Assembly (NCBI RefSeq): GCF_029946505.1
Contig: NZ_JARZHG010000044.1
Coordinates: 1-64,000 of the forward strand
Direction of reading: 5' to 3'
From: Polyangium sp. y55x31
GTDB lineage: Bacteria > Myxococcota_A > Polyangia > Polyangiales > Polyangiaceae
DNA: 64,000 bases
The notes beneath the pieces are model-generated. The model was not told the origin of the DNA, did no database searches, and saw only the letters and a list, made by a program, of their open reading frames with translations. This document shows positions 43,472 to 52,533 of this stretch, in pieces (the stretch's first letter is position 1; each line of letters begins with the position of its first letter). Both the position numbers and the translations under genes were made by a program.

Positions 43472-44194
43472 TCAAGCCCTGAGCCGCTCGAGCCGTGCCG
43501 CAGCCTCGCGCATGCGCCCGGGCTCGCGGACGCGCCGCGCGCGGAAGAGCAGGTTGTGCGGCGTCACCGTGGGCGGGACGAACGCCGTGAGCGTCACCTC
43601 GTAGCCTGCTGCTTCGAGCCGGAGTGCCCGCTCTGCGTCGACGAGCGACATGATGAACCGCCGCCGCACTTCGGCTTGCCGCGGCATCCCGAGTGCGTCG
43701 GCCTTCGCCTCGGCGGTCGCGGCGAACGGGACGCTTGCCGCGTAACAGCAGGGGACCACGTACAGCCATTTTGCGCCCGCTCTGCTCGCCGCGTCGAGGA
43801 TCGCATCCGACGCCGCTCCGCATGCGTGCAGCGCTATCACGATATCCGGCGCCTCCGGCCAGCATGACGCATCGCCCACGTCGCCTGCCGCGAGGCCGAG
43901 CTCGATCCCCTTGCCGAGCCGCGCGGCTGCTGCCTCGCATGCTGCGATTCGTGATGCTTCCCGCTCGATCACGTGGACCCGCGAGAACCCGAGCAGCGCG
44001 GAGCCGAGTAGCCCCACGTACGCCTTGCCGGCGGCCGCGTCCACGAGGAGAGCATCTTTGCGGTGCCGCTCGATTTCGCTGAGCAACGCGGCCACCTCGA
44101 CCGACTTTTTGCGGTCCTCGCGCCGGAGCTTCGTGCCTTCCGCGACGATGTACAGATCGTGCAGGGCTCGCTCGACGGCCTCGGACGTGATCAT
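43472..44194 (-). CDS. SAM-dependent methyltransferase-like protein
   Basis: 240 residues. The AdoMet motif is LLVDAAAGKAYVGLLGS, followed by VIERE (acidic end of strand 2) and AGDV. The IALHACGAASDAIL segment and the VPCCYA motif match the Methyltransf_32 / METTL25-like group (LHxCGxxSD), whose substrates are RNA or protein. The exact target is unknown. It is convergent with the rhodanese gene and divergent from PlsC, 65 bp away. Confidence 0.7.
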   Translation of the reverse strand: MITSEAVERALHDLYIVAEGTKLRREDRKKSVEVAALLSEIERHRKDALLVDAAAGKAYVGLLGSALLGFSRVHVIEREASRIAACEAAAARLGKGIELGLAAGDVGDASCWPEAPDIVIALHACGAASDAILDAASRAGAKWLYVVPCCYAASVPFAATAEAKADALGMPRQAEVRRRFIMSLVDAERALRLEAAGYEVTLTAFVPPTVTPHNLLFRARRVREPGRMREAAARLERLRA

Positions 44195-44259
44195 GACGCA
44201 ATCCTAACGTTGGTTCGTGGTACGGTGCGGACGTTTCCCTTCTGGAGATCCGCTTCTTC

Positions 44260-45090
44260 ATGTCGGACCATGATTCCTCGTCGGGGCGAACGACCCTGGC
44301 CGCGCTCTCCTCGGCCGCTCGTTTCGTCGTCGGCTTCACCCTGGTCGCGGTGGCGTCCACCTTGACCATCGTGATCGCGCTTTTCCTCCTGCCGTTCCGT
44401 GTCCTCCGGATCAAGCTCTGCAACTATTACGGCAAGATCATCGGGTATTCGATCACGCGCATCGCCGGCGTGAAGCCCGTCCTGCACGACGCCGAACGCA
44501 TCAACCAGAGCCACCCGGCCATTTACGTCGCGAATCACGCCTCGACGCTCGACGCGTTCCTCTCCATCTGGCTCTGCCCGGTGGGCGGGTGCGGCGTGAT
44601 GAAAAAAGAGGTCCTCCGGATTCCCTTCTTCGGCCAGCTCTACCTCCTGTCGGGGCACCTTTGGCTCGATCGGGCGAACAAGGGATCGGCCATCGCGGCG
44701 ATGTCCGGCATCGCGAGGACGGTGAAAAAGCACGGGCTCTCCATCTGGATCATGCCGGAGGGCACGCGCAGCCGCGACGGGCGCCTCCGGCCGTTCAAGC
44801 TCGGCTTCGTGCACCTCGCGATCGCCACGGGCCTTCCGATCGTGCCGGTCGTCCTCCATGGCGTGCACAAGAACTGGGTGAAGCACACGCTCTACGTGCA
44901 AAAGGCGACGGTCGACATCGAGGTCCTGCCGCCGATCCAGACGTCCGGCTGGCGCGCGGAGACGGCGCGCGAGCACGCCGCCGAGGTGCACCAGGTGTTC
45001 GTGGAGAAGCTGCGCGACGATCAGAAGCCGCTGCCCGGCGTGCCGGCGGTGGCGGAGAAGGGCGAGAACGTCGAGCAGGCCGCGGCCTGA
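44260..45090 (+). CDS. plsC: 1-acylglycerol-3-phosphate acyltransferase family protein
   Basis: 276 residues. A hydrophobic N-terminal helix (about 22-48) anchors it to the inner membrane. The acyltransferase HX4D motif is NHASTLDAF (His93, Asp98), and the phosphate-binding motif is MPEGTRSRDG. It would make phosphatidic acid from lysophosphatidic acid. A GGAG site lies 12 nt before the ATG. A GNAT or dual role cannot be excluded, but the pattern is the standard PlsC one. The end is acidic and Ala-rich. Confidence 0.85.
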   Translation: MSDHDSSSGRTTLAALSSAARFVVGFTLVAVASTLTIVIALFLLPFRVLRIKLCNYYGKIIGYSITRIAGVKPVLHDAERINQSHPAIYVANHASTLDAFLSIWLCPVGGCGVMKKEVLRIPFFGQLYLLSGHLWLDRANKGSAIAAMSGIARTVKKHGLSIWIMPEGTRSRDGRLRPFKLGFVHLAIATGLPIVPVVLHGVHKNWVKHTLYVQKATVDIEVLPPIQTSGWRAETAREHAAEVHQVFVEKLRDDQKPLPGVPAVAEKGENVEQAAA

Positions 45091-46098
45091 TCACCCCGCA
45101 GGCTTGGTCCCCATCCGCCGCTCGAACCGCAGCCGGAGCACCTCGTCCTCCAGCTCGTTCGCGATCGCCATCGCCCGCCGCCGCGCCTCCGCGCCTTCCT
45201 CGCCACCCACGATTCGCGCCAGCATGTTGAGCGCCATCGCGCGCATCCGCATGTGCCCGCCGTCGCCCGCGTGCCGGCACGCTTCCCGCGCGAGCGCCGC
45301 GCCTTCCTCCGGAAAACCTTGCTTCCAGCGCGCGTAGGCGAGCCCGTTCGCCCGCCGCGCCCGCGCGAATGCCGGCCCTTCCTCCGGGATGAGCCGGTAG
45401 AGCGCCTCTGCCGCGGCCGGATCCGGTTGCTTGCCACCCCACGAGCGGTTCCGCTCGAACGCGCGTTGATCGATCCACCGCGCGAACAGGCAGGCCTTGT
45501 CCTGCGCCGGCAACGGCAGCTCGAAGAGCGGCTCGATCTCGTCGAGCAGGCCTGGGACACGCGCGACGTCCTCCCGGCTCGCGACGAAGGCCTCCGTGAG
45601 CAGCGCCTCGATCCGCGCCTCCGGCGGCGCTTTTCCGAGCAGCGGGCGGATGCGAGCGAGGTGCGTCCGTGCGGCGTCGCGATCGTCTCCGCGCAGCTCG
45701 CACGTCGCGTGGGCGAGGGCGAGGAAGACGTGCGAGGTCGGATCTTCGCTCACCGGAGGCCGATCCCAGAGGCGCAGGAGGTCCTGGGCGAGGGGCAGGG
45801 GCAGGTCCGTGAAGCGCGAGTGATACGCGCCCATCCAGCGGGCCCGTTCGGTGAGCGCGTCCGGCAGGCCAAAGGCCGAAAGCGCGCGCGCGCCCCAGGT
45901 CCCGCCGTCGCGCTGCCCGCGCGTGCGCAGCCGGCGCAAGGCGCGCTCGATCGAGTAGACGTCGTCCTCGTAGCCGCGGAGGGACGAGAGCCGCTCGGCC
46001 ACCGCCGTGAGCGAGCCGTGCTGCGCGACGAGCCAGGCGACGTAATCCTCCCAGGAAAAGCCTGCGGGCGCGCTCTGTCCGGGTTCGTGTCCGGGCAT
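45091..46098 (-). CDS. helical-repeat protein of unknown function
   Basis: 335 residues from the Met at 46098; a Met at 46164 would overlap the start of the divergent exonuclease gene. The N-terminal 60 residues include a FSWEDYVAWLVAQHGSLTAV segment like a small helical domain. The rest is Ala/Arg-rich helical hairpins (for example AALAREACRHAGDGGHMRM) consistent with TPR-like repeats. No signal peptide. This arrangement is common in myxobacterial scaffold or regulatory proteins; no function is assigned. Confidence 0.65.
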   Translation of the reverse strand: MPGHEPGQSAPAGFSWEDYVAWLVAQHGSLTAVAERLSSLRGYEDDVYSIERALRRLRTRGQRDGGTWGARALSAFGLPDALTERARWMGAYHSRFTDLPLPLAQDLLRLWDRPPVSEDPTSHVFLALAHATCELRGDDRDAARTHLARIRPLLGKAPPEARIEALLTEAFVASREDVARVPGLLDEIEPLFELPLPAQDKACLFARWIDQRAFERNRSWGGKQPDPAAAEALYRLIPEEGPAFARARRANGLAYARWKQGFPEEGAALAREACRHAGDGGHMRMRAMALNMLARIVGGEEGAEARRRAMAIANELEDEVLRLRFERRMGTKPAG

Positions 46099-46145
46099 TT
46101 TCGTCGCCGGGAGCGTATCAAGGTTCGGCAACAAGGAGGACGGCG

Positions 46146-46721
46146 ATGGCAAAGGATCCTGCATTTTTCCTGGTGATCGATCTGGAAGCGACCTGCGACG
46201 AGGAGGGGAGAATCCCCGAGAAGATCATGGAGATCATCGAGATCGGCGCGGTCCTCGTGGACGGCGCGACGCTCGAGCCCGTGGGCGAGTTCGCGACCTT
46301 CGTGCGCCCGGTCATCCGGCCGACGCTCACGGAGTTCTGCACGAAGCTCACCACGATCACGCAGGCGGACGTCGACGGCGCGCCCACGTTCCCGGCCGCG
46401 ATCGAGGCGCTCGGGCGCTTCGTCGGGGAAAGGGACGCGCTCTTCGGCTCGTGGGGCGATTACGACCGCAAGCAGTTCGAGATCGACGCGAACCGCTGGG
46501 GCGTGCCGCTGCCGCTGCGGGGGCACATGAACATCAAGAAGCGCTTCTCCGCGGCCCTCGGAGAGACGACGCGGTACGGCATGGCGAGCGCGCTCGAACG
46601 GCTCGGCTTGCCGCTCCTCGGCACGCATCATCGAGGCATCGACGACGCGCGCAACATCGCGCGGATCCTGCCTTACGCGATCGGACGCGTGCCGATCCCA
46701 GAGATGCGGCCCACAGGGTGA
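46146..46721 (+). CDS. DEDDh 3'-5' exonuclease, ERI1/KapD-like
   Basis: 191 residues, all one exonuclease domain. Motif I is VIDLEATCDEE (Asp12, Glu14), motif II SWGDYDRKQF and motif III HHRGIDDARNIARIL, which give the DEDDh set with the His general base. The compact form and the EIIEIGAVLVD segment resemble ERI1-like and KapD enzymes, which trim RNA 3' ends. A GGAGGACGGCG ribosome region precedes the ATG. It is divergent from the helical-repeat protein. Confidence 0.85.
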   Translation: MAKDPAFFLVIDLEATCDEEGRIPEKIMEIIEIGAVLVDGATLEPVGEFATFVRPVIRPTLTEFCTKLTTITQADVDGAPTFPAAIEALGRFVGERDALFGSWGDYDRKQFEIDANRWGVPLPLRGHMNIKKRFSAALGETTRYGMASALERLGLPLLGTHHRGIDDARNIARILPYAIGRVPIPEMRPTG

Positions 46722-46770
46722 GACGGGACCTTGCCCCGAGCGCGAGCTTTCTTGCCGGCGACGGCAGGCC

Positions 46771-47436
46771 ATGAAAGCATCGCGCTCGGGGAGGATGATG
46801 TCCCGGGCGCGAACGAAGGCAATGACGGTGGCTCTGGCGCTGGCGAGCTCGCTCGGGCTCGCCGCGTGCACGAGCCACGTCACGATCGCGCCCTCGGAGC
46901 TCTCGGCGCTGTCCAATGCCGCGCCCGGCCCCTCCGGGCCCTTTCCCACGATCACCACGAAGAGCGGCGCGCGGAAGGTCGTCTACGGCCACCTCGAGAC
47001 CGTCACGGTCGAGCGCAAGGGCGCGGCGTCGCTCGTGTATCCCGCGCCGATTCGCTCGGCGGTCCTCGGGGATCGGCTCGTCATCCGCACGCGGGACGAC
47101 ACGCGGGAGATCCCGCTCGCCGAGATCACCGAGGTCCGGGCCTCGTACGACGATTACCTCGTGCGGGATCGCGTCGCGGGCGGCGTGCTCCTCGGCACAG
47201 GGATGCCCATTTTCGTGGGCGGCGTGGTGACGGGCGCGCTCGGTCTGACGAAGGGCCTCGACGGAGGCGCGGGCGCCGTGCTGTCGCTCTCGGGGCTCGG
47301 GATCGCCGGCATCGGCCTCTTGATGATGCTGCCCGGGATGTACATCGCGAGGAGCGGGCCAAAGAAGCCCGAGCCCGCGAAGGCGGTGACGGTGTCGATC
47401 GGGCCCTCGGGCGCGCGGGTCCAGGTCGGATTCTGA
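46771..47436 (+). CDS. lipoprotein with glycine-zipper-like membrane segment
   Basis: 221 residues. The lipobox Leu-Ala-Ala-Cys is near residue 33; a start at 46795 would give a more typical signal peptide. The mature part has beta-rich segments, then a Gly-rich hydrophobic stretch (GGVLLGTGMPIFVGGVVTGALG and AVLSLSGLGIAGIGLLMM, about 135-190) that could span a membrane. The family is not recognised. It is convergent with the deaminase-like gene. Confidence 0.7.
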   Translation: MKASRSGRMMSRARTKAMTVALALASSLGLAACTSHVTIAPSELSALSNAAPGPSGPFPTITTKSGARKVVYGHLETVTVERKGAASLVYPAPIRSAVLGDRLVIRTRDDTREIPLAEITEVRASYDDYLVRDRVAGGVLLGTGMPIFVGGVVTGALGLTKGLDGGAGAVLSLSGLGIAGIGLLMMLPGMYIARSGPKKPEPAKAVTVSIGPSGARVQVGF

Positions 47437-47450
47437 GGCGAGGGCCGGCG

Positions 47451-48230
47451 TCAGCCGAGCTCGCGGGTGTATTGCCCGACGAAGTCCCCGAACCGGAACT
47501 CCGCGTCGGGGTACAACGCGGCGAGGTCGAGCTGCGCCGGCCCCCGCGCTTGCCCCGGGCTGCGGTCGTAGTCGAGCGTCCCGTATCCACAATCCTCGTA
47601 CGCCTTCGAGAACGCGTCGAGCACCTCCCGGCAGGAGTCACACGGCGGATTCCTCCCCGCGATGCGCACGCTCATCCCGAAGGGGCGCTCGATGCGCATC
47701 CGTTCGGCCAGCACGTGCAAGAGCTTCTGCTCGGCGTGCAGTTGATTGCCGCCCGCTTCGGTGTCGTCGAGGAGGAGGATCACGCCTGCTTTGGTGTTCT
47801 TCACGGCGGCTGCGGTCGCGTCGGTCGCGGTCTTGATGTCCTTCCCCTTCGTCACCCCGGTGTCCCCGAGGACCGTCGCGCCGAGCATCGCCGTCGTCTT
47901 GATCGCATTCCAGTCCGGGAAGTCGACGGCCAGCGTCGCCACGCCGCCGCTGTATTTGTTGCCGGCGATCGTCACCGTGTCGTCGATGCTCATCGCCTGG
48001 AACTCCACGGCTTTCGTGTACGAGCCGAACAGGGTCGTGCACATCGCGTGGAGCACGTCGAGCGCGACCTGCCGCTGAACCACGCCTCGGCCCTTCGCGG
48101 CGTGCGGGGCGCGCGGCCCGGCTTGCGGCAGCGTGGTCTTGGATTGGACGATCCTCGCGGGATGGGGCGCGGTCGCGCGCTGGATCGTGGCGGGGTGGGG
48201 CGGACGGCTCGGGCCAGGCAATCCAGGCAT
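47451..48230 (-). CDS. candidate deaminase toxin with a modular N-terminus
   Basis: 259 residues. The first about 45 residues are Pro/His/Gln-rich with PHPATIQRATAPHP and RGVVQR, a pattern I recall as an N-terminal tag on many myxobacterial proteins of diverse C-terminal domains. The C-terminal part has the deaminase zinc motif LHAEQKLLHVLAE (His, catalytic Glu) and NPPCDSCREVL (two Cys), as in polymorphic-toxin cytidine deaminases. No immunity gene is evident next to it. It is the last gene of a leftward operon after the GMC oxidoreductase. Toxin function is an inference. Confidence 0.65.
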   Translation of the reverse strand: MPGLPGPSRPPHPATIQRATAPHPARIVQSKTTLPQAGPRAPHAAKGRGVVQRQVALDVLHAMCTTLFGSYTKAVEFQAMSIDDTVTIAGNKYSGGVATLAVDFPDWNAIKTTAMLGATVLGDTGVTKGKDIKTATDATAAAVKNTKAGVILLLDDTEAGGNQLHAEQKLLHVLAERMRIERPFGMSVRIAGRNPPCDSCREVLDAFSKAYEDCGYGTLDYDRSPGQARGPAQLDLAALYPDAEFRFGDFVGQYTRELG

Positions 48231-48298
48231 GCGCGCAGCGTACGGACTCGCGCGAGCACGGGCCAAGCCGGCGACGTCGGCGCGCGCCCGCGCCTCTG

Positions 48299-49858
48299 TC
48301 AGGACACGAGGTTCTCCGCCCACACCGACGCGAGCGCCATGATCGTGTGTTGCGGGTTCACGCCGATCGTCGTCGGGATCGCCGACGCATCCGCGACGTA
48401 GAGCCCCTCGTAGCCGTGGACCTTGCCGTGCTCGTCGACCACGCCTTGCCGTGGATCCGCGCTCATCGGGCAGCCGCCGAAGAGGTGCGAGAGGATCGCG
48501 ACGTAGCAGCGCGGATCCGTCGGCCCCTCCTCGATGAGGTGGATCTCGTCCGGGCCGATCTTGTACGGCAGCCCGAAGATCCCCGGGATCACCTCGCGCG
48601 CGCCGGCCTCGAAATGCATCCGCGTGACCATCGCGAGGCCTTTGCGCAGCTTGCGCATGTCGGCCTCGTCGAGCTGGTATTTCACCACGGGCCCGCCGAA
48701 CAGGCTCGGCTTCACCGTGCCCACGGACTCCGCGCGCACGGCCGCGACCCACATCGCCACGTGCCGGTACTCGCGGAACCGCCGGATGAGCTCGGCCCCG
48801 CCGCCCGGCAGACGCCCCGCCACCATTTCCGGCGGAATGGCGAGCGTCTCGAGCTTCAAGCCCGGATCCTGCCGGAACGCCGTCGAGGCCCAGCCCTGCG
48901 TCGCGCCGATGTTCTGATCGACCGGATCGTCGTACACGCCGAACACGCCGGTGCCAGGATGCGCCCGGAAGAGCGTGCCGAGCGCGCGGCTCTTGATGCC
49001 GCTCTTCGCGAGCAGGATGGGCGTCTGCGTCGCGGACGCGGCCACGAACACCGCCTTGCGCGCGCGCACCGTGAAGCGCGCGCCGAACTTGCGGGTCTCC
49101 GGATCCTGGAAGCGGCCCGTCACGCCGATCACGCGGCGGCCGTCGAAGAGCAGGTCCTTGACGGGCGCGGTCGAGAGCACGTAGCCGCCGCGCTCCAGCA
49201 CCTCGGGCACGTAGTTGACGTTCGTGCTCTGCTTGCGGCTCTTGCGGCAGCCCTGCAAGCACTGCCCCGAGCCCTCGCAGTCCTTCGCGTACCGCACCAT
49301 GTAATGCGACGACCAGCCGAGCTTCTCCGCCGCATCCATGGCCAGCGTGTTCAAGAGCCCACGCGCGTCGGGCGGGACCACGGTCGCCGAGAGCTCGCTC
49401 TCGATGCGATCCTGGTGCTCCCACACGCGCTTTTCCAGCGCGCGCCCGTCGATGCCGTACTCGCGCTCCCAGCGCGTAAAAACGTCGCCCGGCGTGCGGA
49501 CCACGATGGCGCTGTTGATCACGGTGGAGCCGCCGACGCAGGAGGCCTGGACGATCGGCCAGAGCGCGCGGCTCTGCGTGACGAGCGAGCCCCAGTCGGG
49601 GAAGAGGTCGCGGATCGTGCCGTACGTGGTCCAAGGATAATCCTCGGGCGCGCGCCAGGGCCCGGCCTCGACGATGGCGACGCGATAGCCGCCCCGCGCG
49701 AGCACGACGGCCGCGGCCGCGCCGCCGGCGCCGCTGCCGACGACCACGAAGTCGACCTCGGTTTCGAGGCCCGGCTGCGCGAACGAGGTGAACGTCTCGT
49801 GACGGCCCCGCGACGTGTCCGAGCGCTTGTTCGGGGCGGTGTGGAGGGCGGTCGTCAT
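48299..49858 (-). CDS. GMC-family oxidoreductase
   Basis: 519 residues. The FAD motif VVVGSGAGGAAAAVVLARGG lies at about residues 38-57. The C-terminal catalytic region has LFGGCPMS and NPQHTIMALA with the conserved His. It includes a CLQGC...ST segment. The length and the segments resemble long-chain alcohol or cholesterol-type oxidases; the substrate is unknown. Its ATG overlaps the stop of the upstream small membrane protein gene (ATGA), so the two are translationally coupled. Confidence 0.85.
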   Translation of the reverse strand: MTTALHTAPNKRSDTSRGRHETFTSFAQPGLETEVDFVVVGSGAGGAAAAVVLARGGYRVAIVEAGPWRAPEDYPWTTYGTIRDLFPDWGSLVTQSRALWPIVQASCVGGSTVINSAIVVRTPGDVFTRWEREYGIDGRALEKRVWEHQDRIESELSATVVPPDARGLLNTLAMDAAEKLGWSSHYMVRYAKDCEGSGQCLQGCRKSRKQSTNVNYVPEVLERGGYVLSTAPVKDLLFDGRRVIGVTGRFQDPETRKFGARFTVRARKAVFVAASATQTPILLAKSGIKSRALGTLFRAHPGTGVFGVYDDPVDQNIGATQGWASTAFRQDPGLKLETLAIPPEMVAGRLPGGGAELIRRFREYRHVAMWVAAVRAESVGTVKPSLFGGPVVKYQLDEADMRKLRKGLAMVTRMHFEAGAREVIPGIFGLPYKIGPDEIHLIEEGPTDPRCYVAILSHLFGGCPMSADPRQGVVDEHGKVHGYEGLYVADASAIPTTIGVNPQHTIMALASVWAENLVS

Positions 49859-50364
49859 GCCTGGAGTCCTTTGCCGCGGTCCTTGTCGCGCCCGCGCTCG
49901 CGTTCCTTCTTGCCGAGCGAGAGGAGTTTTTCCGGGGATCCGCCGGGCAGCGGCCCTTGCCGCGGCACGAAGGTTTCGAGGCGGCGGGTGCCGGGATCTG
50001 CGGGGTACGGGGTGAGGTCGAGGAAGGCGCGGATCTCGGGGGATTGCCCCCAGAAGAGGCCACCCACGAGCTTGATCAGGAACGTCACCTGCCGGACGAG
50101 GTAGGCCGGGTGCGACGCCATCTTGTGCGCGTGCTGGTCGAGGTCCTCGGGCGAGAGCCAGCTCGCGAGCAGCGGCTTGCGGAGCGTGAGGAGCGGCGCG
50201 AGCTGGAAGGCCACGCTGGCGGCGACGATGCCGGTCCAGAAGAGGAGGGTGGACTCACGGCGGAGGCGCTGGATCTTCTCGTCCACGCCGAGCTCGGCGA
50301 GGCCGGGCAGATCGTCCACGCGGGGGTAGTACGTCGTGAGCGCGAAGCGGACGAGCTCGTTCAC
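49855..50364 (-). CDS. small membrane protein coupled to the GMC oxidoreductase
   Basis: 169 residues from a GTG at 50364. One hydrophobic segment (STLLFWTGIVAASVAFQLAP) lies at about 40-62. The C-terminus is basic and rich in Gly, Lys and Arg. It has no Cys or cofactor motif. The ATGA overlap with the GMC gene suggests it serves as a partner or membrane anchor for that enzyme, as small subunits do for other GMC enzymes. No family is recognised. Confidence 0.6.
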   Translation of the reverse strand: MNELVRFALTTYYPRVDDLPGLAELGVDEKIQRLRRESTLLFWTGIVAASVAFQLAPLLTLRKPLLASWLSPEDLDQHAHKMASHPAYLVRQVTFLIKLVGGLFWGQSPEIRAFLDLTPYPADPGTRRLETFVPRQGPLPGGSPEKLLSLGKKERERGRDKDRGKGLQA

Positions 50365-50560
50365 GGGCGGGGAACGTAGGAGGAGCAGGGGACAGGAGCA
50401 AGCGCAGAATGTCGGCGCTCCTCCCGGGCCGGTTTCTCCAGGCGATCGGCGTGCCCTCGTAATCACGAAGGGTCGTTGACGGCCGCGTCCGCTCGCCTCA
50501 CGGGATCGTCGATTGGCGCGCAGCACCGAGCGGAGCCGCGCCGACGGAGAGGCGTCGCTC

Positions 50561-51433
50561 ATGGTCCGCGCGGCGGCAACGTATACCCTCGGTTCCATCG
50601 CGGGAGTGATATCCCTCCTCGCTGGGCTCTCGGCGGCGGCAGACCGACCCATTCCAGGGGACAACGTCGCCGCGCCGATCGAAGGAGCGCTTTGCGGCTG
50701 CCCTCCGTTTCCGGAGATCCCGTTCGGAAGGCGGCCTTCGTACCTTCCGGGCAATACGCTCGTTTTGACCTTCGACGACGGCCCGGATCTCGTGAATACC
50801 CCCAAAGTGCTCGACGTCCTCGCGCGGGAGAGCGTCCAGGCGACCTTCTTCCTCAACACGGAGAGCTGGACATCCCTCCGCGAAAACGCGGTCGCGCGCG
50901 CCATCGTGCGGCGCATCGTGGAGGAAGGTCACTCCCTGGCGAACCACACGGCACATCACCTGCGGATCTCCCGATTGCCACCGGAAAAGATCGAGCAAGA
51001 AATCGCAGAGGTCGAGATCGTCGTGCGGGAGATTCTCGGGAGCGAGGCGCCGCGCCTCACGCTCTTCCGAGCACCTTTCGGCGACCCGTATGTCGGGCAT
51101 CGGTGGGGGCCGACCTTCCGCAAGGTGGCCCCCATCGTCGCGCGCCACGCGGTCCATGTCGGGTGGAACATCGCGCCGACGGAGCGCGTGTGTCCTTCGG
51201 GCGCGGGCCTCTGCGTCCTCGCGTCCACCCGGAGGCAGCTCGATCGCGGGGCCTACGGCGTCGTCCTGCTCCACAGCACCAAGGCCGAGACGGCGGCGGG
51301 GTTACCGGCCATCATCGCCGAGGCCCGGCGGCGAGGGATGCGCTTCCTGTCGGTCGAGGACGCCGTTCGCGCGCGCTACCAGCGATCGTCGGCGGAGCTC
51401 GTGGACGATCCGCGCTGTCACGGGGGCGGATGA
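50561..51433 (+). CDS. secreted polysaccharide deacetylase (NodB-like)
   Basis: 290 residues from the ATG at 50561, which has GGAGAGG upstream. The signal peptide is about 1-27. The NodB fold shows LTFDDGPD (Asp72, Asp73), the metal His pair in SLANHTAHH (HxxxH, His129 and His133), the RAPFGD motif and a final LLHST. It would remove N- or O-acetyl groups from a polysaccharide such as peptidoglycan or exopolysaccharide. The substrate is unknown. It stands alone upstream of sodB. Confidence 0.85.
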   Translation: MVRAAATYTLGSIAGVISLLAGLSAAADRPIPGDNVAAPIEGALCGCPPFPEIPFGRRPSYLPGNTLVLTFDDGPDLVNTPKVLDVLARESVQATFFLNTESWTSLRENAVARAIVRRIVEEGHSLANHTAHHLRISRLPPEKIEQEIAEVEIVVREILGSEAPRLTLFRAPFGDPYVGHRWGPTFRKVAPIVARHAVHVGWNIAPTERVCPSGAGLCVLASTRRQLDRGAYGVVLLHSTKAETAAGLPAIIAEARRRGMRFLSVEDAVRARYQRSSAELVDDPRCHGGG

Positions 51434-51603
51434 AGCGTTTTGCGCCTCTGGATCGGGTGCGTCCTGGGCGACCGTGATGAAAGTTCGGCCCTTCCGAACT
51501 CTCTGACTTCCCCGGGGCCTCCCCGATCGGTAGAGTCTCGCCGCCTGCCGGGCCCCTAGCCGGCGAACAGCGAACCCACGAGACTTCACGAGGACACGCG
51601 ACC

Positions 51604-52185
51604 ATGGCCTTCACGCTCCCCGATCTCCCCTATGCGAAGGATGCCCTCGCGCCGCACATCAGCGCCGAGACGCTCGAGTACCACCACGGCAAGCACCACA
51701 ACGCCTACGTCACGAACCTCAACAAGCTCATCGACGGCAAGCCCGAGGCGTCGCTGTCGCTGGAGGAGATCATCCTCCGCTCGGACGGCGGCGTGTTCAA
51801 CAACGCGGCCCAGGTCTGGAACCACACGTTCTACTGGCACTGCATGAAGCCGAATGGCGGCGGCGAGCCGACGGGCGATCTCGCCGACGCGATCAAGCGC
51901 GACTTCGGCTCGTTCGAGAAGTTCAAGGAGGAGTTCTCGAACGCAGCCGCGACGCAGTTCGGCTCGGGCTGGGCCTGGCTCGTCGAGAAGGACGGCAAGC
52001 TCGCCGTGACGAAGACGGGCAACGCGGATCTGCCGATGAAGCACGGCCAGAAGGCGCTGCTCACGATCGACGTGTGGGAGCACGCCTACTACATCGATTA
52101 CCGGAACCTGCGTCCCAAGTACATCGAGACGTTCCTCACGAAGCTCGTGAACTGGGACTTCGCCACGAAGAACCTGCGGGGCTGA
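51604..52185 (+). CDS. sodB: iron-type superoxide dismutase
   Basis: 193 residues. It turns superoxide into hydrogen peroxide and oxygen in the cytoplasm. The metal ligands are His27, His74, Asp156 and His160 (in DVWEHAYYIDYR). Gln70 in NNAAQVWNHTFYW, rather than a C-terminal Gln, marks the Fe type. All family signatures are intact. An ACGAGGAC site precedes the ATG. A strong hairpin follows the stop. Confidence 0.92.
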   Translation: MAFTLPDLPYAKDALAPHISAETLEYHHGKHHNAYVTNLNKLIDGKPEASLSLEEIILRSDGGVFNNAAQVWNHTFYWHCMKPNGGGEPTGDLADAIKRDFGSFEKFKEEFSNAAATQFGSGWAWLVEKDGKLAVTKTGNADLPMKHGQKALLTIDVWEHAYYIDYRNLRPKYIETFLTKLVNWDFATKNLRG

Positions 52186-52208
52186 GCACTCGCCCCCATC
52201 CCCCCGGG

Positions 52209-52240
52209 CGCCCTCTCTCCCGCACGCGGGAGAGGGGGCG
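52209..52240 (+). terminator. intrinsic terminator after sodB
   Basis: A CGCCCTCTCTCCCG / CGGGAGAGGGGGCG stem with a CA(CG) loop is followed by TTTCACTTTC. It lies 24 nt after the sodB stop and faces the convergent membrane gene. Confidence 0.75.
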
Positions 52241-52299
52241 TTTCACTTTCCGCCTGCGGACGTGCAGGCTCGAACCTCCCACCGGAGAGCGGAGGCGCT

Positions 52300-52533
52300 T
52301 CAGGAGTCGTACGGCGACATCTGCGGATCGTCGGCGCCGGCGAGGTGCTTTTTCGCGCGAATGAGCTGGACCACGCCGCTCACGAAGAAGATGCCGCCGA
52401 TGACGACCGGCCGGATCATGTCGCCCGCGACGCCGGCCACGATGACGGCCGCGCCAAAGACGATGCCGAGGACGCCGATGATGCGCATCTTCGTGGCGGC
52501 CGTCCGGCGAAGCTGAAGCTCCATCTCATCCAT
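52300..52533 (-). CDS. small two-helix membrane protein
   Basis: 77 residues. Two hydrophobic helices (RIIGVLGIVFGAAVIVAGVAG and RPVVIGGIFFVSGVVQLI) with an acidic N-terminus and a Lys-rich end. No family is recognised. Its ATG overlaps the end of the upstream gene (ATGGATGA), so translation is coupled. It is convergent with sodB. Confidence 0.7.
   Translation of the reverse strand: MDEMELQLRRTAATKMRIIGVLGIVFGAAVIVAGVAGDMIRPVVIGGIFFVSGVVQLIRAKKHLAGADDPQMSPYDS

Noticed and set aside
47451-48230. Housekeeping cytidine or dCMP deaminase
   Set aside because: The protein has a long Pro/His/Gln-rich N-terminus, and the HAE and PCxxC surroundings resemble toxin deaminases more than CDD or dCMP deaminases.
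47451-50063. An 870-residue leftward fusion of deaminase and upstream sequence
   Set aside because: The upstream part is antisense or out of frame to the GMC gene, whose own frame is clearly coding. The deaminase begins at the Met at 48230.
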